Shown here piece by piece: positions 53,974 through 63,063 of a DNA stretch of 64,000 nucleotides. Positions within the stretch are counted from its first letter, which is position 1. The number at the start of each line of letters is the position of its first letter. The DNA is taken from contig NZ_POSP01000003.1 in NCBI RefSeq assembly GCF_002885975.1, positions 620,001 through 684,000 of the forward strand, read 5' to 3'. The DNA comes from Paucibacter aquatile (GTDB lineage Bacteria > Pseudomonadota > Gammaproteobacteria > Burkholderiales > Burkholderiaceae_C). The translations under genes were made by a program, and so were the position numbers. Under the pieces are notes generated by a model. It did no database searches. It had not been told where the DNA came from and saw nothing but the letters and a program-made list of their open reading frames with translations.

Positions 53974-55677
53974 ATGAGCCAGGACAGCCAGCCGCCCATC
54001 CGTTTCGACCGCCGTTCGCGCAACATCACCGAGGGCGTGGCCCGCGCACCCAACCGCTCCATGTACTACGGCATGGGCTACCAGGAAACCGATTTCGGCA
54101 AGCCCATGATCGGCGTGGCCAACGGCCACTCGACCATCACGCCCTGCAACTCGGGCCTGCAAAAGCTGGCCGACGCGGCCGTGATCGGCCTCAAGGCTGC
54201 GGGCGCCAATGCCCAGCTCTTCGGCACGCCCACCATCAGCGACGGCATGGCCATGGGCACCGAAGGCATGAAGTACAGCCTGGTCTCGCGCGAGGTGATC
54301 TCGGACTGCGTGGAAACCTGCGTCGGCGGCCAATGGCTGGACGGCGTGATGGTGATCGGCGGCTGTGACAAGAACATGCCTGGCGGCATGATGGGCATGC
54401 TGCGCGCCAATGTGCCGGCCATCTACATCTACGGCGGCACCATCAAGCCGGGCCACTACAAGGGCCAGGACCTGAACATCGTCTCGGTCTTCGAAGCCGT
54501 GGGCCAATTCAGCGCCGGCAAGATGAGCGAAGAGGACTTCTGCCAGATCGAGAAGCGCGCCATCCCCGGCAGCGGCTCCTGCGGCGGCATGTACACCGCC
54601 AACACCATGAGCTCGGCCTTTGAAGCCCTGGGCATGAGCCTGCCCTACTCCTCGTCCATGTCCAATGTCGAGGACGAGGTGGTCGAGAACACCAAGAAGG
54701 CCGCTGCCGTGCTGGTCGAGGCCGTCAAGGCCGACCTGAAACCGCGCGACATCGTCACCAAGAAGGCGATCGAGAACGCCGTGGCCGTGATCATGGCCAC
54801 CGGTGGCTCGACCAATGCCGTGCTGCACTTCCTGGCCATCGCCCACGCGGCCGAGGTGGACTGGACCATCGACGACTTCGAGCGCATGCGCAAGAAGATT
54901 CCGGTGCTTTGCGACCTCAAGCCCAGCGGCCGCTTCCTGGCCGTGGACCTGCACAAGGCCGGCGGCATCCCGGCCGTGATGAAGGTGCTGCTGCAGGCCG
55001 GCCTGCTGCATGGCGACTGCATCACCATCACCGGCAAGACCGTGGCCGAGAACCTGGCCGAGGTGCCCGAGCTCTCGCCCACGCAAGAAGTCATCCGCCG
55101 GGTGGACCAGCCCCTGTATGCCCAAGGCCATCTGGCCATCCTGCGCGGCAACCTCTCGCCCGAAGGCTGCGTGGCCAAGATCACCGGTCTGAAGAGCCCC
55201 GTGATGACCGGCCCGGCCCGCGTGTTCGAGGACGAGCAATCGGCCCTGGCCGCCATCATGGCCGGCAAGATCGTGGCGGGCGACATCATGGTCTTGCGCT
55301 ATCTGGGACCCAAGGGCGGCCCCGGCATGCCCGAAATGCTGGCGCCCACCGGTGCCCTGATCGGCCAGGGCCTGGGCGAAAGCGTGGGTCTCATCACCGA
55401 TGGCCGCTTCTCTGGCGGCACCTGGGGCATGGTGGTCGGCCATGTGGCACCCGAGGCCTACGAGGGCGGCGTGATCGCCCTGGTGCACGAAGGCGACCGC
55501 ATCACCATCGACGCGCATCAGCTGAAGCTGGAGCTGCATGTCGATGAGGCCGAGCTGGCCCGCCGCAAGGCCGCCTGGGTCAAACCGGCACCGCGCTACA
55601 CCCGCGGCGTGCTGGCCAAGTTCGCCAAGAACGCCTCCAGCGCCAGCTCGGGCGCGGTGCTGGATCGCTTCGAGTGA
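53974..55677 (+). CDS. ilvD: Dihydroxy-acid dehydratase
   Basis: 567-residue Fe-S dehydratase, third step of valine and isoleucine synthesis. Cluster and active-site landmarks are [26 protein letters not shown] and [26 protein letters not shown], then [21 protein letters not shown] near the C-terminus with the catalytic Ser. The length is that of the short IlvD class (about 560), often carrying a 2Fe-2S cluster. AGGAG lies upstream of ATG 53974. It is divergent from a LysR regulator. Three 11-bp repeats run across its stop codon. Confidence 0.96.
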   Translation: MSQDSQPPIRFDRRSRNITEGVARAPNRSMYYGMGYQETDFGKPMIGVANGHSTITPCNSGLQKLADAAVIGLKAAGANAQLFGTPTISDGMAMGTEGMKYSLVSREVISDCVETCVGGQWLDGVMVIGGCDKNMPGGMMGMLRANVPAIYIYGGTIKPGHYKGQDLNIVSVFEAVGQFSAGKMSEEDFCQIEKRAIPGSGSCGGMYTANTMSSAFEALGMSLPYSSSMSNVEDEVVENTKKAAAVLVEAVKADLKPRDIVTKKAIENAVAVIMATGGSTNAVLHFLAIAHAAEVDWTIDDFERMRKKIPVLCDLKPSGRFLAVDLHKAGGIPAVMKVLLQAGLLHGDCITITGKTVAENLAEVPELSPTQEVIRRVDQPLYAQGHLAILRGNLSPEGCVAKITGLKSPVMTGPARVFEDEQSALAAIMAGKIVAGDIMVLRYLGPKGGPGMPEMLAPTGALIGQGLGESVGLITDGRFSGGTWGMVVGHVAPEAYEGGVIALVHEGDRITIDAHQLKLELHVDEAELARRKAAWVKPAPRYTRGVLAKFAKNASSASSGAVLDRFE

Positions 55678-55701
55678 GTTTCGAGTGAGCTTCGGGTGAG
55701 C
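55669..55701 (+). repeat. Three tandem 11-bp repeats at the ilvD stop
   Basis: TTCGAGTGAGT, TTCGAGTGAGC and TTCGGGTGAGC occur back to back. Each holds a TGA; the 11-bp period puts a stop in all three forward frames, and the first is the ilvD stop. Confidence 0.85.
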
Positions 55702-55739
55702 TGCCCCGGCCACCGCCGGTCAAGCCGAAGGCCGCCCGC

Positions 55740-56732
55740 TCAGCGCAGCAGCGGCGCAATCACCCGCTGACGCACCAGCGGATGCCATAGTCGGCCGTCC
55801 TGGCGCAGGGCGGCGGGCGGCAGCTCGGGGTTGCTCAGGCTCAGCCAGCGGCGCGAGCCCAGCTGGGCCTGCGCCACCTCGGCGCCGACCAGCTTCTCGT
55901 GCAGGGCCTCGAAACTGCCATCGGCCTGCACCACACGCCAGCCCTGGCGCAGGCGCTCGGCCAGCTCGGGCCGGGCCTGGTTGACGATGAAGCTGAAGGT
56001 GGACGGGTAGGCCAGCAGCCAGTCACTCAGCACCACCACGCCGGGCAAGGCATTGACGATGCCAAAAGCCTCATCAGCAGCCAGGGCGAACAGATCAAAG
56101 CGGTCGCGTTTGAGCATGGCCTCGAAGACATCGAGGCGCGGGATGGGCAGCACCGTCATGCCATTGGCCCGCATCACCGAAGCATCGGGCCAATGCGCCA
56201 CCTGCGCCACGCGCAGCTGACGCACCTGTTGCAGGCTGCGCACCTCCTCCAGCTCACGGCGGCGGCTGGCCAGGGCAATCGGCAGGCGCAGGCCGTTGAG
56301 GCCGCGGCGCATGCAGGTGTGCACGGGGATGCCATCGGCCTCGCGGGTCTTGGAGGTCATGGTGGCCATCAGGTCCAGCGCGCCGATGCGCAGGTCCAGC
56401 ATCTGCCGGCTCTGCGTGAGGTTCTCGCGCGGCGGCATGGTTTCCAGGCGGAAGGGGCCATGGCTGGCTTCGGTCTTGCTGAGCAAGAGGTGCAGAACAG
56501 CCAGCTCCAGCGAAGGCGTGCCGTCGGCGGCACGGCGCATCTCGTGGCGGATCACCCAGTCCTTGTGGCGACCAGACGGGCTGGCGGCTGCGGGGCCTCC
56601 CAAGGAGGGCAGGCCCATGCTGGCGGCCAGGCCCAGGGTCTTGAGCAACTGCCGGCGCGGACCGAGCGCCTGAGCATCCACGCCTGCTGCCATTTCGGTC
56701 ACTGCCGTGCTGTCTGCCAACCCAAGCCCCAT
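55740..56732 (-). CDS. Exported solute-binding-like protein (Tat-type signal)
   Basis: 330 residues. After about 25 residues comes a twin-arginine-like signal PRRQLLKTLGLAASMGLPSL, then AAAS. The mature part reads like a type II periplasmic-binding fold: VRQLRVAQVAHWPDASVMRANG, FEAMLKRDRFDLFALAADEAFGIVN and YPSTFSFIVNQARPELAERLRQGWRVVQADGSFEALHEKLVG all resemble amino-acid-binding (SBP_bac_3-like) proteins. There are no transporter genes nearby. It is divergent from a signalling cluster with a 161-bp gap, which suggests that it senses a ligand for that pathway. The twin arginines are one residue off the ideal motif. Confidence 0.75.
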   Translation of the reverse strand: MGLGLADSTAVTEMAAGVDAQALGPRRQLLKTLGLAASMGLPSLGGPAAASPSGRHKDWVIRHEMRRAADGTPSLELAVLHLLLSKTEASHGPFRLETMPPRENLTQSRQMLDLRIGALDLMATMTSKTREADGIPVHTCMRRGLNGLRLPIALASRRRELEEVRSLQQVRQLRVAQVAHWPDASVMRANGMTVLPIPRLDVFEAMLKRDRFDLFALAADEAFGIVNALPGVVVLSDWLLAYPSTFSFIVNQARPELAERLRQGWRVVQADGSFEALHEKLVGAEVAQAQLGSRRWLSLSNPELPPAALRQDGRLWHPLVRQRVIAPLLR

Positions 56733-56893
56733 CGTCCGCCCTGCTTACCGGCCGCAGAACGCCTGCCACCACAGCCATCGATTGTGGCGCATGCAGCCTG
56801 GGAATCAGGGTTCTCACGCCGAGCTGCGGACCGGGTCCTGCCACATAATCCTCAAGCCCACCGACCTTGGCGGGCCGCGCAGGAGAGATTCGC

Positions 56894-57637
56894 ATGGATT
56901 CGAACGCGTCCTCGACAGCAACTGCCCGCCTCGGGTCGCCCGACCCGGTCATCCTCATCGTGGATGACACACCGCCCAATATCGGCCTGCTGCACACCAT
57001 GCTGCGCCCCCAGGGCTACCGCATTTACGCGGCCAGCTCGGGCCTGCAGGCGCTGGAGCTGGTCGAACGCATCCAGCCCGATCTGATCCTGCTGGACGTG
57101 ATGATGCCGGGCATGGACGGCTTCGCCACCTGCCGCGCCCTCAAAGCCCGATCCGCCACCACCGACGTGCCCGTCATCTTCATCACCGCCTGCACCGAAA
57201 GTGAGGATGTGGTGCTGGGCTTCCAGGCCGGCGCGGCGGACTACATCGCCAAGCCCATCCGCGTCGAGGAGGTGCTGGCCCGTGTGCAGACCCAGCTGGC
57301 GCTGCGCCGCTGCGCCCAGCAGGAACGCGCCGAGCAGCAACAGCTGCGCGCCATCGTCGAGTCCATGCGCGAAGGCCTGTTGCTGCTCGACCCTCAAGGC
57401 AGCGTTCGCTACAGCAACCCGGCCCTGCAAGAGCAGCTGGGCCGCAGCGCCGTCGAAATCCAATCGCCCGAGCTCGGCCGCCTGCTCCGTCAGGCCCTGC
57501 CCGCCAGCGGCCAGGGTCAGGTGCATCTGGCCCAAGGTCTGTGCGGCAGTGTGCCACTGGACCTGACCCTGGCCCCCTGGCCCGGTGATGAAGCCGGCAG
57601 CGTGGCCCTGCTGCGCCCTGCCGGAGTGCATTCATGA
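56894..57637 (+). CDS. Response regulator with C-terminal PAS-like domain
   Basis: 247 residues from ATG 56894, with AGGAGA upstream. The receiver domain covers about 15-135: DD pair in LIVDDTPPNIGLL, phospho-acceptor Asp68 in LILLDVMMPGMDG, Thr/Ser at VIFITA, and Lys in YIAKPIRVEE. A coiled linker leads to a PAS-like part (LRAIVESMREGLLLLDPQGSVRYSNPALQEQLG). There is no output domain. It is a clear paralogue of the GGDEF protein encoded two genes on, as if that output had been lost or never added. A 213-bp gap precedes the kinase gene. Confidence 0.9.
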   Translation: MDSNASSTATARLGSPDPVILIVDDTPPNIGLLHTMLRPQGYRIYAASSGLQALELVERIQPDLILLDVMMPGMDGFATCRALKARSATTDVPVIFITACTESEDVVLGFQAGAADYIAKPIRVEEVLARVQTQLALRRCAQQERAEQQQLRAIVESMREGLLLLDPQGSVRYSNPALQEQLGRSAVEIQSPELGRLLRQALPASGQGQVHLAQGLCGSVPLDLTLAPWPGDEAGSVALLRPAGVHS

Positions 57638-57850
57638 GCCACACCTTCACGGCATTCAAGCGGACCTGGGTCCACCCGCCTTGATCCGCGGGGCCTGACG
57701 CAGGCCACCCGGTCCGAGGCGCGAGCGATGTCATCTCGCCTGCGCCACCCGGGCCCCAATCCAGAACTCAAGACGCCGAGAGCGCGCCGCAGGCAGCACA
57801 CCCACAACACCGCCGCCGCCACGCATCGAGGCCCGCACAGGGAGTGCCCC

Positions 57851-60370
57851 ATGAAACCGAGCCGCCAGACCGACGCTGCGTCGGACACCCGGAGCCGAGA
57901 CGAGCCTTTGGACCTCGATGAGCTCCAGATCTTTGCCGACGAGGACGAGCCTGCCGCCTCGCACCTGCCGCCCCATGCCGACAGCGAGGCGACGGGGGGT
58001 TCCAATTCCGCCGCGGCGCCCTTGCCGCCCTGGCGCATCCTGATCGTTGACGACGACGAAGGCATCCACCAAGCCACCCTGCTGGCCCTGGGCCTGCAGA
58101 GCTTTCGCGGCCGCAGCTTTCAGTTTCTGAGCGCCTACAGCGCTGCCGAGGCCTGCACCCTGCTGGCCAGCACGCCCGACATCGCCCTGGTGCTGCTCGA
58201 CGTGGTGATGGAGACCGACGACGCTGGCCTGCGTCTGGTGCACACGATCCGACATGGCCTCAATTGCCACCTGACCCGCATCCTGCTGCGCACCGGCCAA
58301 CCCGGCATGGCGCCGCAGCACCAGGTCATCGTCGACTACGACATTGACGACTACCGCAACAAGGCCGAGTTGACCGGCGCCAAGCTGTTTGCGGCCGTGG
58401 TCAGCGCCTTGCGCGCTTACGACACCTTGCGTGCCATGGCCGATCAGCAGGCCGAGCTGCGCGCCACGCTCAAGAAAGTGCAGCATCTGGAGCAGGCCTT
58501 GAACGAGCATGCCATCGTCGCGGTCAGCGACGGTCTGGGGCGGCTCAGCGCGGCGAACCAGCGCTTCTGCGCCCTGGCCGGCGCCCCGGCCGAACACTTG
58601 CTGGCGCAGCAGCACCAACCCCTGCGCGGCCACGGTGGAGCGCTGGGCCACGAGGGCCTGAGCCTGCAGCAATGCCTGGCACAAGGTCGGGTCTGGCATG
58701 GCGAGCTCATCCACCCGCAGGCCGACGGCAGCCACCGCTGGGCCGAGACCACCGTGCTGCCTCTGGCCGACGATGCCGGCCGGCCCAGCCAGCACATCAT
58801 CGTCGCCACCGAGGTGACGGAGGCGCGCCTGGCCCGCCAGCAAATCCTGGACCTGAACCGCGACCTGGAGCTGCGCGTGCAGCGCCGCACCACAGAGCTG
58901 GAAGAGGCCAAACGCGCGGCGGAAGCGGCCAACCATGCCAAGTCCATCTTCCTGGCCAATATGTCGCATGAGATCCGCACACCGCTCAATGCCGTGCTCG
59001 GCTATGCCCAGCTGCTCAGCCGCGACCCGCGCCTGCCCCCTGCTTTGCGCAGCATCGTCGCGCCGATTGAAAAATCGGGCACCCATCTGCTGACCCTGAT
59101 CAACGACATCCTCGACCTCTCCAAGATCGAGGCCGGCGGCATGAGCCTGGACCTGGTCGACCTGGACCTGGCCGCCTTGGCCAGCGAAATGGGCGATATG
59201 TTTGCGCTGCGCTGTGCGCAGAAAGGCATTGGTTGGCGCTGCGAACTGGAGCTGCCCAGCCCCTGCGTGCTGCGCGGTGATGCCGGCAAGCTGCGCCAGG
59301 TGCTGCTCAATCTGCTCAGCAATGCGGTCAAGTTCACCGATTGCGGCGAGGTGGTGCTGCGCATCCGCGCGCGGGCCGAGGCCGGAGCGGCCGGCATGCA
59401 GCTCTGCTTCGAGGTCAGTGACACCGGCCTGGGCATCCCGCAGGCCCAGCAGGACCTGGTGTTCGCACCCTTCCACCAAGCGGACGCCGGCGCCCAGCGC
59501 GGGGGCACGGGCTTGGGCCTGGCCATCTCCTCGCGCCAGGTCGAGCTGATGGGCGGGCAGCTGCAGCTGCAATCCACCGAGGGCCAGGGCTCGCGCTTTT
59601 CATTCCGCCTGCATCTGGCCGCCGGCGACCGCAGCAGCCTGCCTCAAGACTCGGGCTTTGGCGCCCTGGTCAGCCTCAGCGAGGGTCAGGTCTTGCGGGT
59701 GCTGGTGGTGGACGATATCGAGGCCAACCGCGATGTGCTGGCGCGCATGCTGAGCGGCCTGGGTGCCGAGGTGCAGCAGGCCGAGCATGGGCTGCAGGCC
59801 TTGCAGATGCTGCAGGAGTCACCAGCGCGCTTTGACATCGTCTTTCTCGACATCCGCATGCCGGTGCTGGACGGCATCGAAACCCTCAAGCGCCTGCGCC
59901 GCGAGCTGCCCCAGCCCCAACCGGTGGTGGTGGCGCTGACCGCCTCGGCCCTGATGCACGAACGCCAGAGCTATATGCGCGAAGGCTTCGACGACTTCAT
60001 CGGCAAGCCTTTTCTTTTCGAGACCGTGCACCAGTTGCTGCGCCAGCACCTGGGTCCGCTGTTCCGCCCCGGCGCTACCGGCGCAGACGCAGCGGCCGCC
60101 TCGGTGGAGGGCCACCCGCAGGCCTCGCCGACCGGCCATCACACCGCGGCCACGCAGCGCCTGCCAAGCGAACTCTTGCAACTGCTGCAGTCCGCCGCCG
60201 AAACCGGCTGGATCAGCGAGCTGGAGCGCGGCATTGAACAGCTGCTGCAGGACTGCCCCGCCGAGCAGGCCCTGGGCGAGCGCCTGCTGGACTGCCTGCG
60301 GCAGTACGACATGGCCCGGCTGCAGCGCGAGCTGCATGCCCTGGCCGCCAGCGACGAGCTGCCCGCATGA
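57851..60370 (+). CDS. Soluble hybrid histidine kinase (REC-PAS-HisKA-HATPase-REC)
   Basis: 839 residues from ATG 57851 (GGGAG upstream). An acidic N-terminus precedes receiver 1 (about 60-200) with Asp117 in VLLDVVMETDDAGLRLV, followed by LRTGQPGMAPQHQVIVDYDIDDYRNKAELT, a motif typical of receivers found with DUF3369. Then a PAS domain (about 225-330), coiled coil, HisKA with His373 in MSHEIRTPLN, the ATPase (NLLSNAVKF, DTGLGIP, GGTGLGLAIS), and receiver 2 with Asp667 in FLDIRMPVLDG. A tail of about 100 residues ends the protein. It has no membrane helix, so it is cytoplasmic. Its stop overlaps the next gene by 4 bp. Confidence 0.93.
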   Translation: MKPSRQTDAASDTRSRDEPLDLDELQIFADEDEPAASHLPPHADSEATGGSNSAAAPLPPWRILIVDDDEGIHQATLLALGLQSFRGRSFQFLSAYSAAEACTLLASTPDIALVLLDVVMETDDAGLRLVHTIRHGLNCHLTRILLRTGQPGMAPQHQVIVDYDIDDYRNKAELTGAKLFAAVVSALRAYDTLRAMADQQAELRATLKKVQHLEQALNEHAIVAVSDGLGRLSAANQRFCALAGAPAEHLLAQQHQPLRGHGGALGHEGLSLQQCLAQGRVWHGELIHPQADGSHRWAETTVLPLADDAGRPSQHIIVATEVTEARLARQQILDLNRDLELRVQRRTTELEEAKRAAEAANHAKSIFLANMSHEIRTPLNAVLGYAQLLSRDPRLPPALRSIVAPIEKSGTHLLTLINDILDLSKIEAGGMSLDLVDLDLAALASEMGDMFALRCAQKGIGWRCELELPSPCVLRGDAGKLRQVLLNLLSNAVKFTDCGEVVLRIRARAEAGAAGMQLCFEVSDTGLGIPQAQQDLVFAPFHQADAGAQRGGTGLGLAISSRQVELMGGQLQLQSTEGQGSRFSFRLHLAAGDRSSLPQDSGFGALVSLSEGQVLRVLVVDDIEANRDVLARMLSGLGAEVQQAEHGLQALQMLQESPARFDIVFLDIRMPVLDGIETLKRLRRELPQPQPVVVALTASALMHERQSYMREGFDDFIGKPFLFETVHQLLRQHLGPLFRPGATGADAAAASVEGHPQASPTGHHTAATQRLPSELLQLLQSAAETGWISELERGIEQLLQDCPAEQALGERLLDCLRQYDMARLQRELHALAASDELPA

Positions 60371-61695
60371 GCGCAAGCACTGCCATGATCCAGCAGCCCC
60401 TCGGGCCCGAGGCCGATCTCTTCGATCTGCCCGGTCCGCGGCCCCAGCCCAGCGCCCTGCTCATCGTCGATGACACGCCGGCCAATATCGGCGTGCTGCG
60501 CACCCTGCTCAAGCCCCGGGGCCACCAGATCTACGCCGCCACCTCAGGCCAGGCGGCGCTGGAGATCGCCGAACGGGTGCCGCTGGATCTGATCCTGCTG
60601 GATGTCTGCATGCCTGAAATGGACGGCTTCGAGACCTGCCGCCGCCTCAAGGCCAGCCCGCACAGCCGCGCCGTGCCGGTGATCTTCGTCAGCGCGCGCA
60701 CCGACAGCTGCGATGTGGTCGAGGGCTTCAGTCTCGGGGCGGCCGACTACATCCACAAGCCGGTGCGTGTGGAAGAGGCCCTGGCCCGCATCGATTCGCA
60801 GCTGCAGCTGCGCCATCACCTGCGCGTGCAGCGCGAGCAGGCCGAGCGCATGCAGGCCATCGTCAATCACATGGCCGAGGGTCTGCTGCTGGTCGACCCT
60901 GCGCTGTGCATTCGCAAAGCCAACCCGGCGGCCGAACGCCTGTTCGGCGCAGGCCCCATGCCCTTGTGCGGCCGCTCGCTGCGCGAGCTGCTGGCGGCCG
61001 AATCGGTCGAACGCCTGCGAACCGGCCGCCAGGAACTGTGCGCGCTGACCTTGCAAGGCGAGCCCCTGCACATCGAGCTGACCCTGAGCCCCCTGCCCGG
61101 CCAAGCCGAGCTGCAGATCGCGCTGCTGCACGACATCAGCCAGTACAAGCATTCCGAGCAGGTGCTGCGCCGTCTGGCTGAAATCGATGAACTGACCCAG
61201 CTCGCCAACCGCCGCCAGTTCGACCGCGGTCTGGCCCAGGCTTGGCGAACGGCCGCAGAAGCCGGCCAGCCCCTGAGCTTGCTGCTGCTCGATGTTGACC
61301 ATTTCAAGCAGTACAACGACCGGCTCGGCCACCGGGCCGGGGACGAATGCCTACAGGCGCTGGGCCAGTTGCTGCAAGCGCTGGCCCAGCGGCCCGAGGC
61401 GCCACCCGGCTGCCTGGCCGCGCGCTATGGCGGCGAGGAGTTCGCCCTCATTCTGCCCGGCGATGCCGAGCAAGCCCAGGCCTGGGCCGAGTCCTTGCGA
61501 GCAGACCTGCTGGCGCGCCAGTTGTCCCACCCGGCCTCATCGGCCGGGCCCTGGGTCACGGTCAGCATCGGCAGTGCCACCCTGGTGCCCAAGCCTCAGA
61601 ATTCACAGAGCGAACTGTTCCAGGCCGCTGACGCGGCCATGTACCGGGCCAAGGCCGAGGGGCGCAACCGTCTGGTACAGGCCGAGACCGACTAA
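60367..61695 (+). CDS. Response regulator with PAS-like and GGDEF domains (diguanylate cyclase)
   Basis: 442 residues. Receiver domain about 30-150 with Asp79 in LILLDVCMPEMDG; PAS-like region about 160-265 (MQAIVNHMAEGLLLVDPALCIRKANPAAERLFG); GGDEF domain about 275-440 (DELTQLANRRQFDRGL, LLDVDHFKQYNDRLGHRAGD). The active-site loop GGEEF is at 355-359, so c-di-GMP synthesis is expected. The RxxD inhibitory site that should stand five residues before it is absent (the segment reads GCLAARY). ATG 60367 overlaps the kinase stop by 4 bp, making this the likely phosphorylation partner of that kinase. Confidence 0.94.
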   Translation: MSASTAMIQQPLGPEADLFDLPGPRPQPSALLIVDDTPANIGVLRTLLKPRGHQIYAATSGQAALEIAERVPLDLILLDVCMPEMDGFETCRRLKASPHSRAVPVIFVSARTDSCDVVEGFSLGAADYIHKPVRVEEALARIDSQLQLRHHLRVQREQAERMQAIVNHMAEGLLLVDPALCIRKANPAAERLFGAGPMPLCGRSLRELLAAESVERLRTGRQELCALTLQGEPLHIELTLSPLPGQAELQIALLHDISQYKHSEQVLRRLAEIDELTQLANRRQFDRGLAQAWRTAAEAGQPLSLLLLDVDHFKQYNDRLGHRAGDECLQALGQLLQALAQRPEAPPGCLAARYGGEEFALILPGDAEQAQAWAESLRADLLARQLSHPASSAGPWVTVSIGSATLVPKPQNSQSELFQAADAAMYRAKAEGRNRLVQAETD

Positions 61696-61710
61696 GAAAT
61701 GAAGCGCCGC

Positions 61711-63018
61711 TCAGGCGCGCAGCAATCGCAGCCCACCGGGCGTGCCCGCCCACGCGGGCAGTTGGGGGAACACCGCCGCCAGCCCCGCGTCCTGCACACC
61801 CAGGTGGCGCTGCAGCAGCGGCGCCAGCACATGGCGGTAGTCGGTGACCACGGCCAAATCGCGGCCCTCGGCCAGGGCGGCCGTATCCAGGCCGGGCCAC
61901 TCACCCAGCACCCGGCCGCCGGCCACCGCGCCGCCCAGCAGCCACATCACATTGCCGCGGCCATGGTCGGTGCCGCCGGTGCCGTTCTCGCGCACCGTGC
62001 GGCCGAACTCGCTCATCACCACCACCACGCTGTCGCGCCAGCTGTCGCCCAGGCCTTGCGCCAGCGCCTCCAGACCCTGGGCCAGGCTGGCCAGTTTGTT
62101 GGCCAGCTGACCCTGGGCCGCGCCCTGGTTGACGTGCGTGTCCCAGCCGCCCACCGAGGTGAAGGCCAGCTGGGTCTTGGGGTCCCGGCGGATCAGCTGC
62201 CCCAGGCGCCGTGCATCGGCGGCAAAGCTGCGGGCCGAGGCGGCGCCGCGGTCGGCGCTCTCGGCGCTCGGGGGGTGGGTGGCCGACATCGCCATCACAG
62301 GCGTGGCAGACGCGTCTGGCACCGACTCGCTGCCGGCCGCCATGCTGCGCTGCATTTGACCGCGGCCCTCGGCGGTGCTCTGAAAGGTGCGAGCCAGGGC
62401 CGGGTCTTCGGCATACAGCCGGGCCAGGCCGGCCTGCATGGCAGGCTGGTCGATGGCCTTGCGATCCAGGGCCCGCGGCCCCAGGCCCAGCGTGGCCACC
62501 GGCGCCGGACCGGCCAGGATGCGCGGCGGCGTGGCGCCCATGTTCAGCGCTCGGGTGGGGCCGGCCGAACCCGGCAACTGTGCGACCAGGCGGTTCATCC
62601 AGCCATCCGGCGTGCTCTTGCGGCCCGGGGTGCCAGATTCCAGATAGTCCTGTGCATCGAAGTGCGAGCGCGTTGGGTCCGGCGAGCCGCTGGCATGGAC
62701 GAAGCCAAGGCTGCCCTCCGACCAGAAGGGCATCAGCGGCGCCAGCGCCGGGTGCAGCCCGAACAGCGAATCCAAGCGGAGCACCCCGCCCTCGGTGCCC
62801 GGGCTGCCCAAGGCCAGGCTGGGCCGGGCCGCCGCGTAGGCCGGGTCACCCCATGGCGCGACCACGCTCAGGCCGTCGACGGCGCCACGCAGCAGGATCA
62901 CCACCAGCTTGCGGCGGCTGCTGGCGGGCTGGGCCATGGCCCTGGGGCTCAGGCCGGCCAGGCTCAGGCCCGCCAAACCGTGGCGCAGAACAAAGTGACG
63001 TCGACTCAGTTCAGTCAT
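61711..63018 (-). CDS. DUF1501-family Tat-exported protein
   Basis: 435 residues from ATG 63018. The N-terminus SRRHFVLRHGLAGLSLAGLSPRAMAQ is a twin-arginine signal. The body has DUF1501 marks: KLVVILLRGAVDGLSVVAPWGDPAY, the SHFDAQDYLESGTP segment, VGGWDTHVNQG, and VVVMSEFGRTVRENGTGGTDHGRGNVMWLLGG, the last like the metal site of the alkaline-phosphatase superfamily. It follows the DUF1800 gene by 45 bp; the two families are commonly paired. Function unknown. Confidence 0.9.
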   Translation of the reverse strand: MTELSRRHFVLRHGLAGLSLAGLSPRAMAQPASSRRKLVVILLRGAVDGLSVVAPWGDPAYAAARPSLALGSPGTEGGVLRLDSLFGLHPALAPLMPFWSEGSLGFVHASGSPDPTRSHFDAQDYLESGTPGRKSTPDGWMNRLVAQLPGSAGPTRALNMGATPPRILAGPAPVATLGLGPRALDRKAIDQPAMQAGLARLYAEDPALARTFQSTAEGRGQMQRSMAAGSESVPDASATPVMAMSATHPPSAESADRGAASARSFAADARRLGQLIRRDPKTQLAFTSVGGWDTHVNQGAAQGQLANKLASLAQGLEALAQGLGDSWRDSVVVVMSEFGRTVRENGTGGTDHGRGNVMWLLGGAVAGGRVLGEWPGLDTAALAEGRDLAVVTDYRHVLAPLLQRHLGVQDAGLAAVFPQLPAWAGTPGGLRLLRA

Positions 63019-63063
63019 GGTGCGTGCATCCTCTTGCAGCAAAGCGATCCAACGACAGCGCGC

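Noticed and set aside
53893..55713. About 600-codon minus-strand frame opposite ilvD
   Set aside because: His/Ala/Gly-rich mirror of ilvD; no family resemblance.
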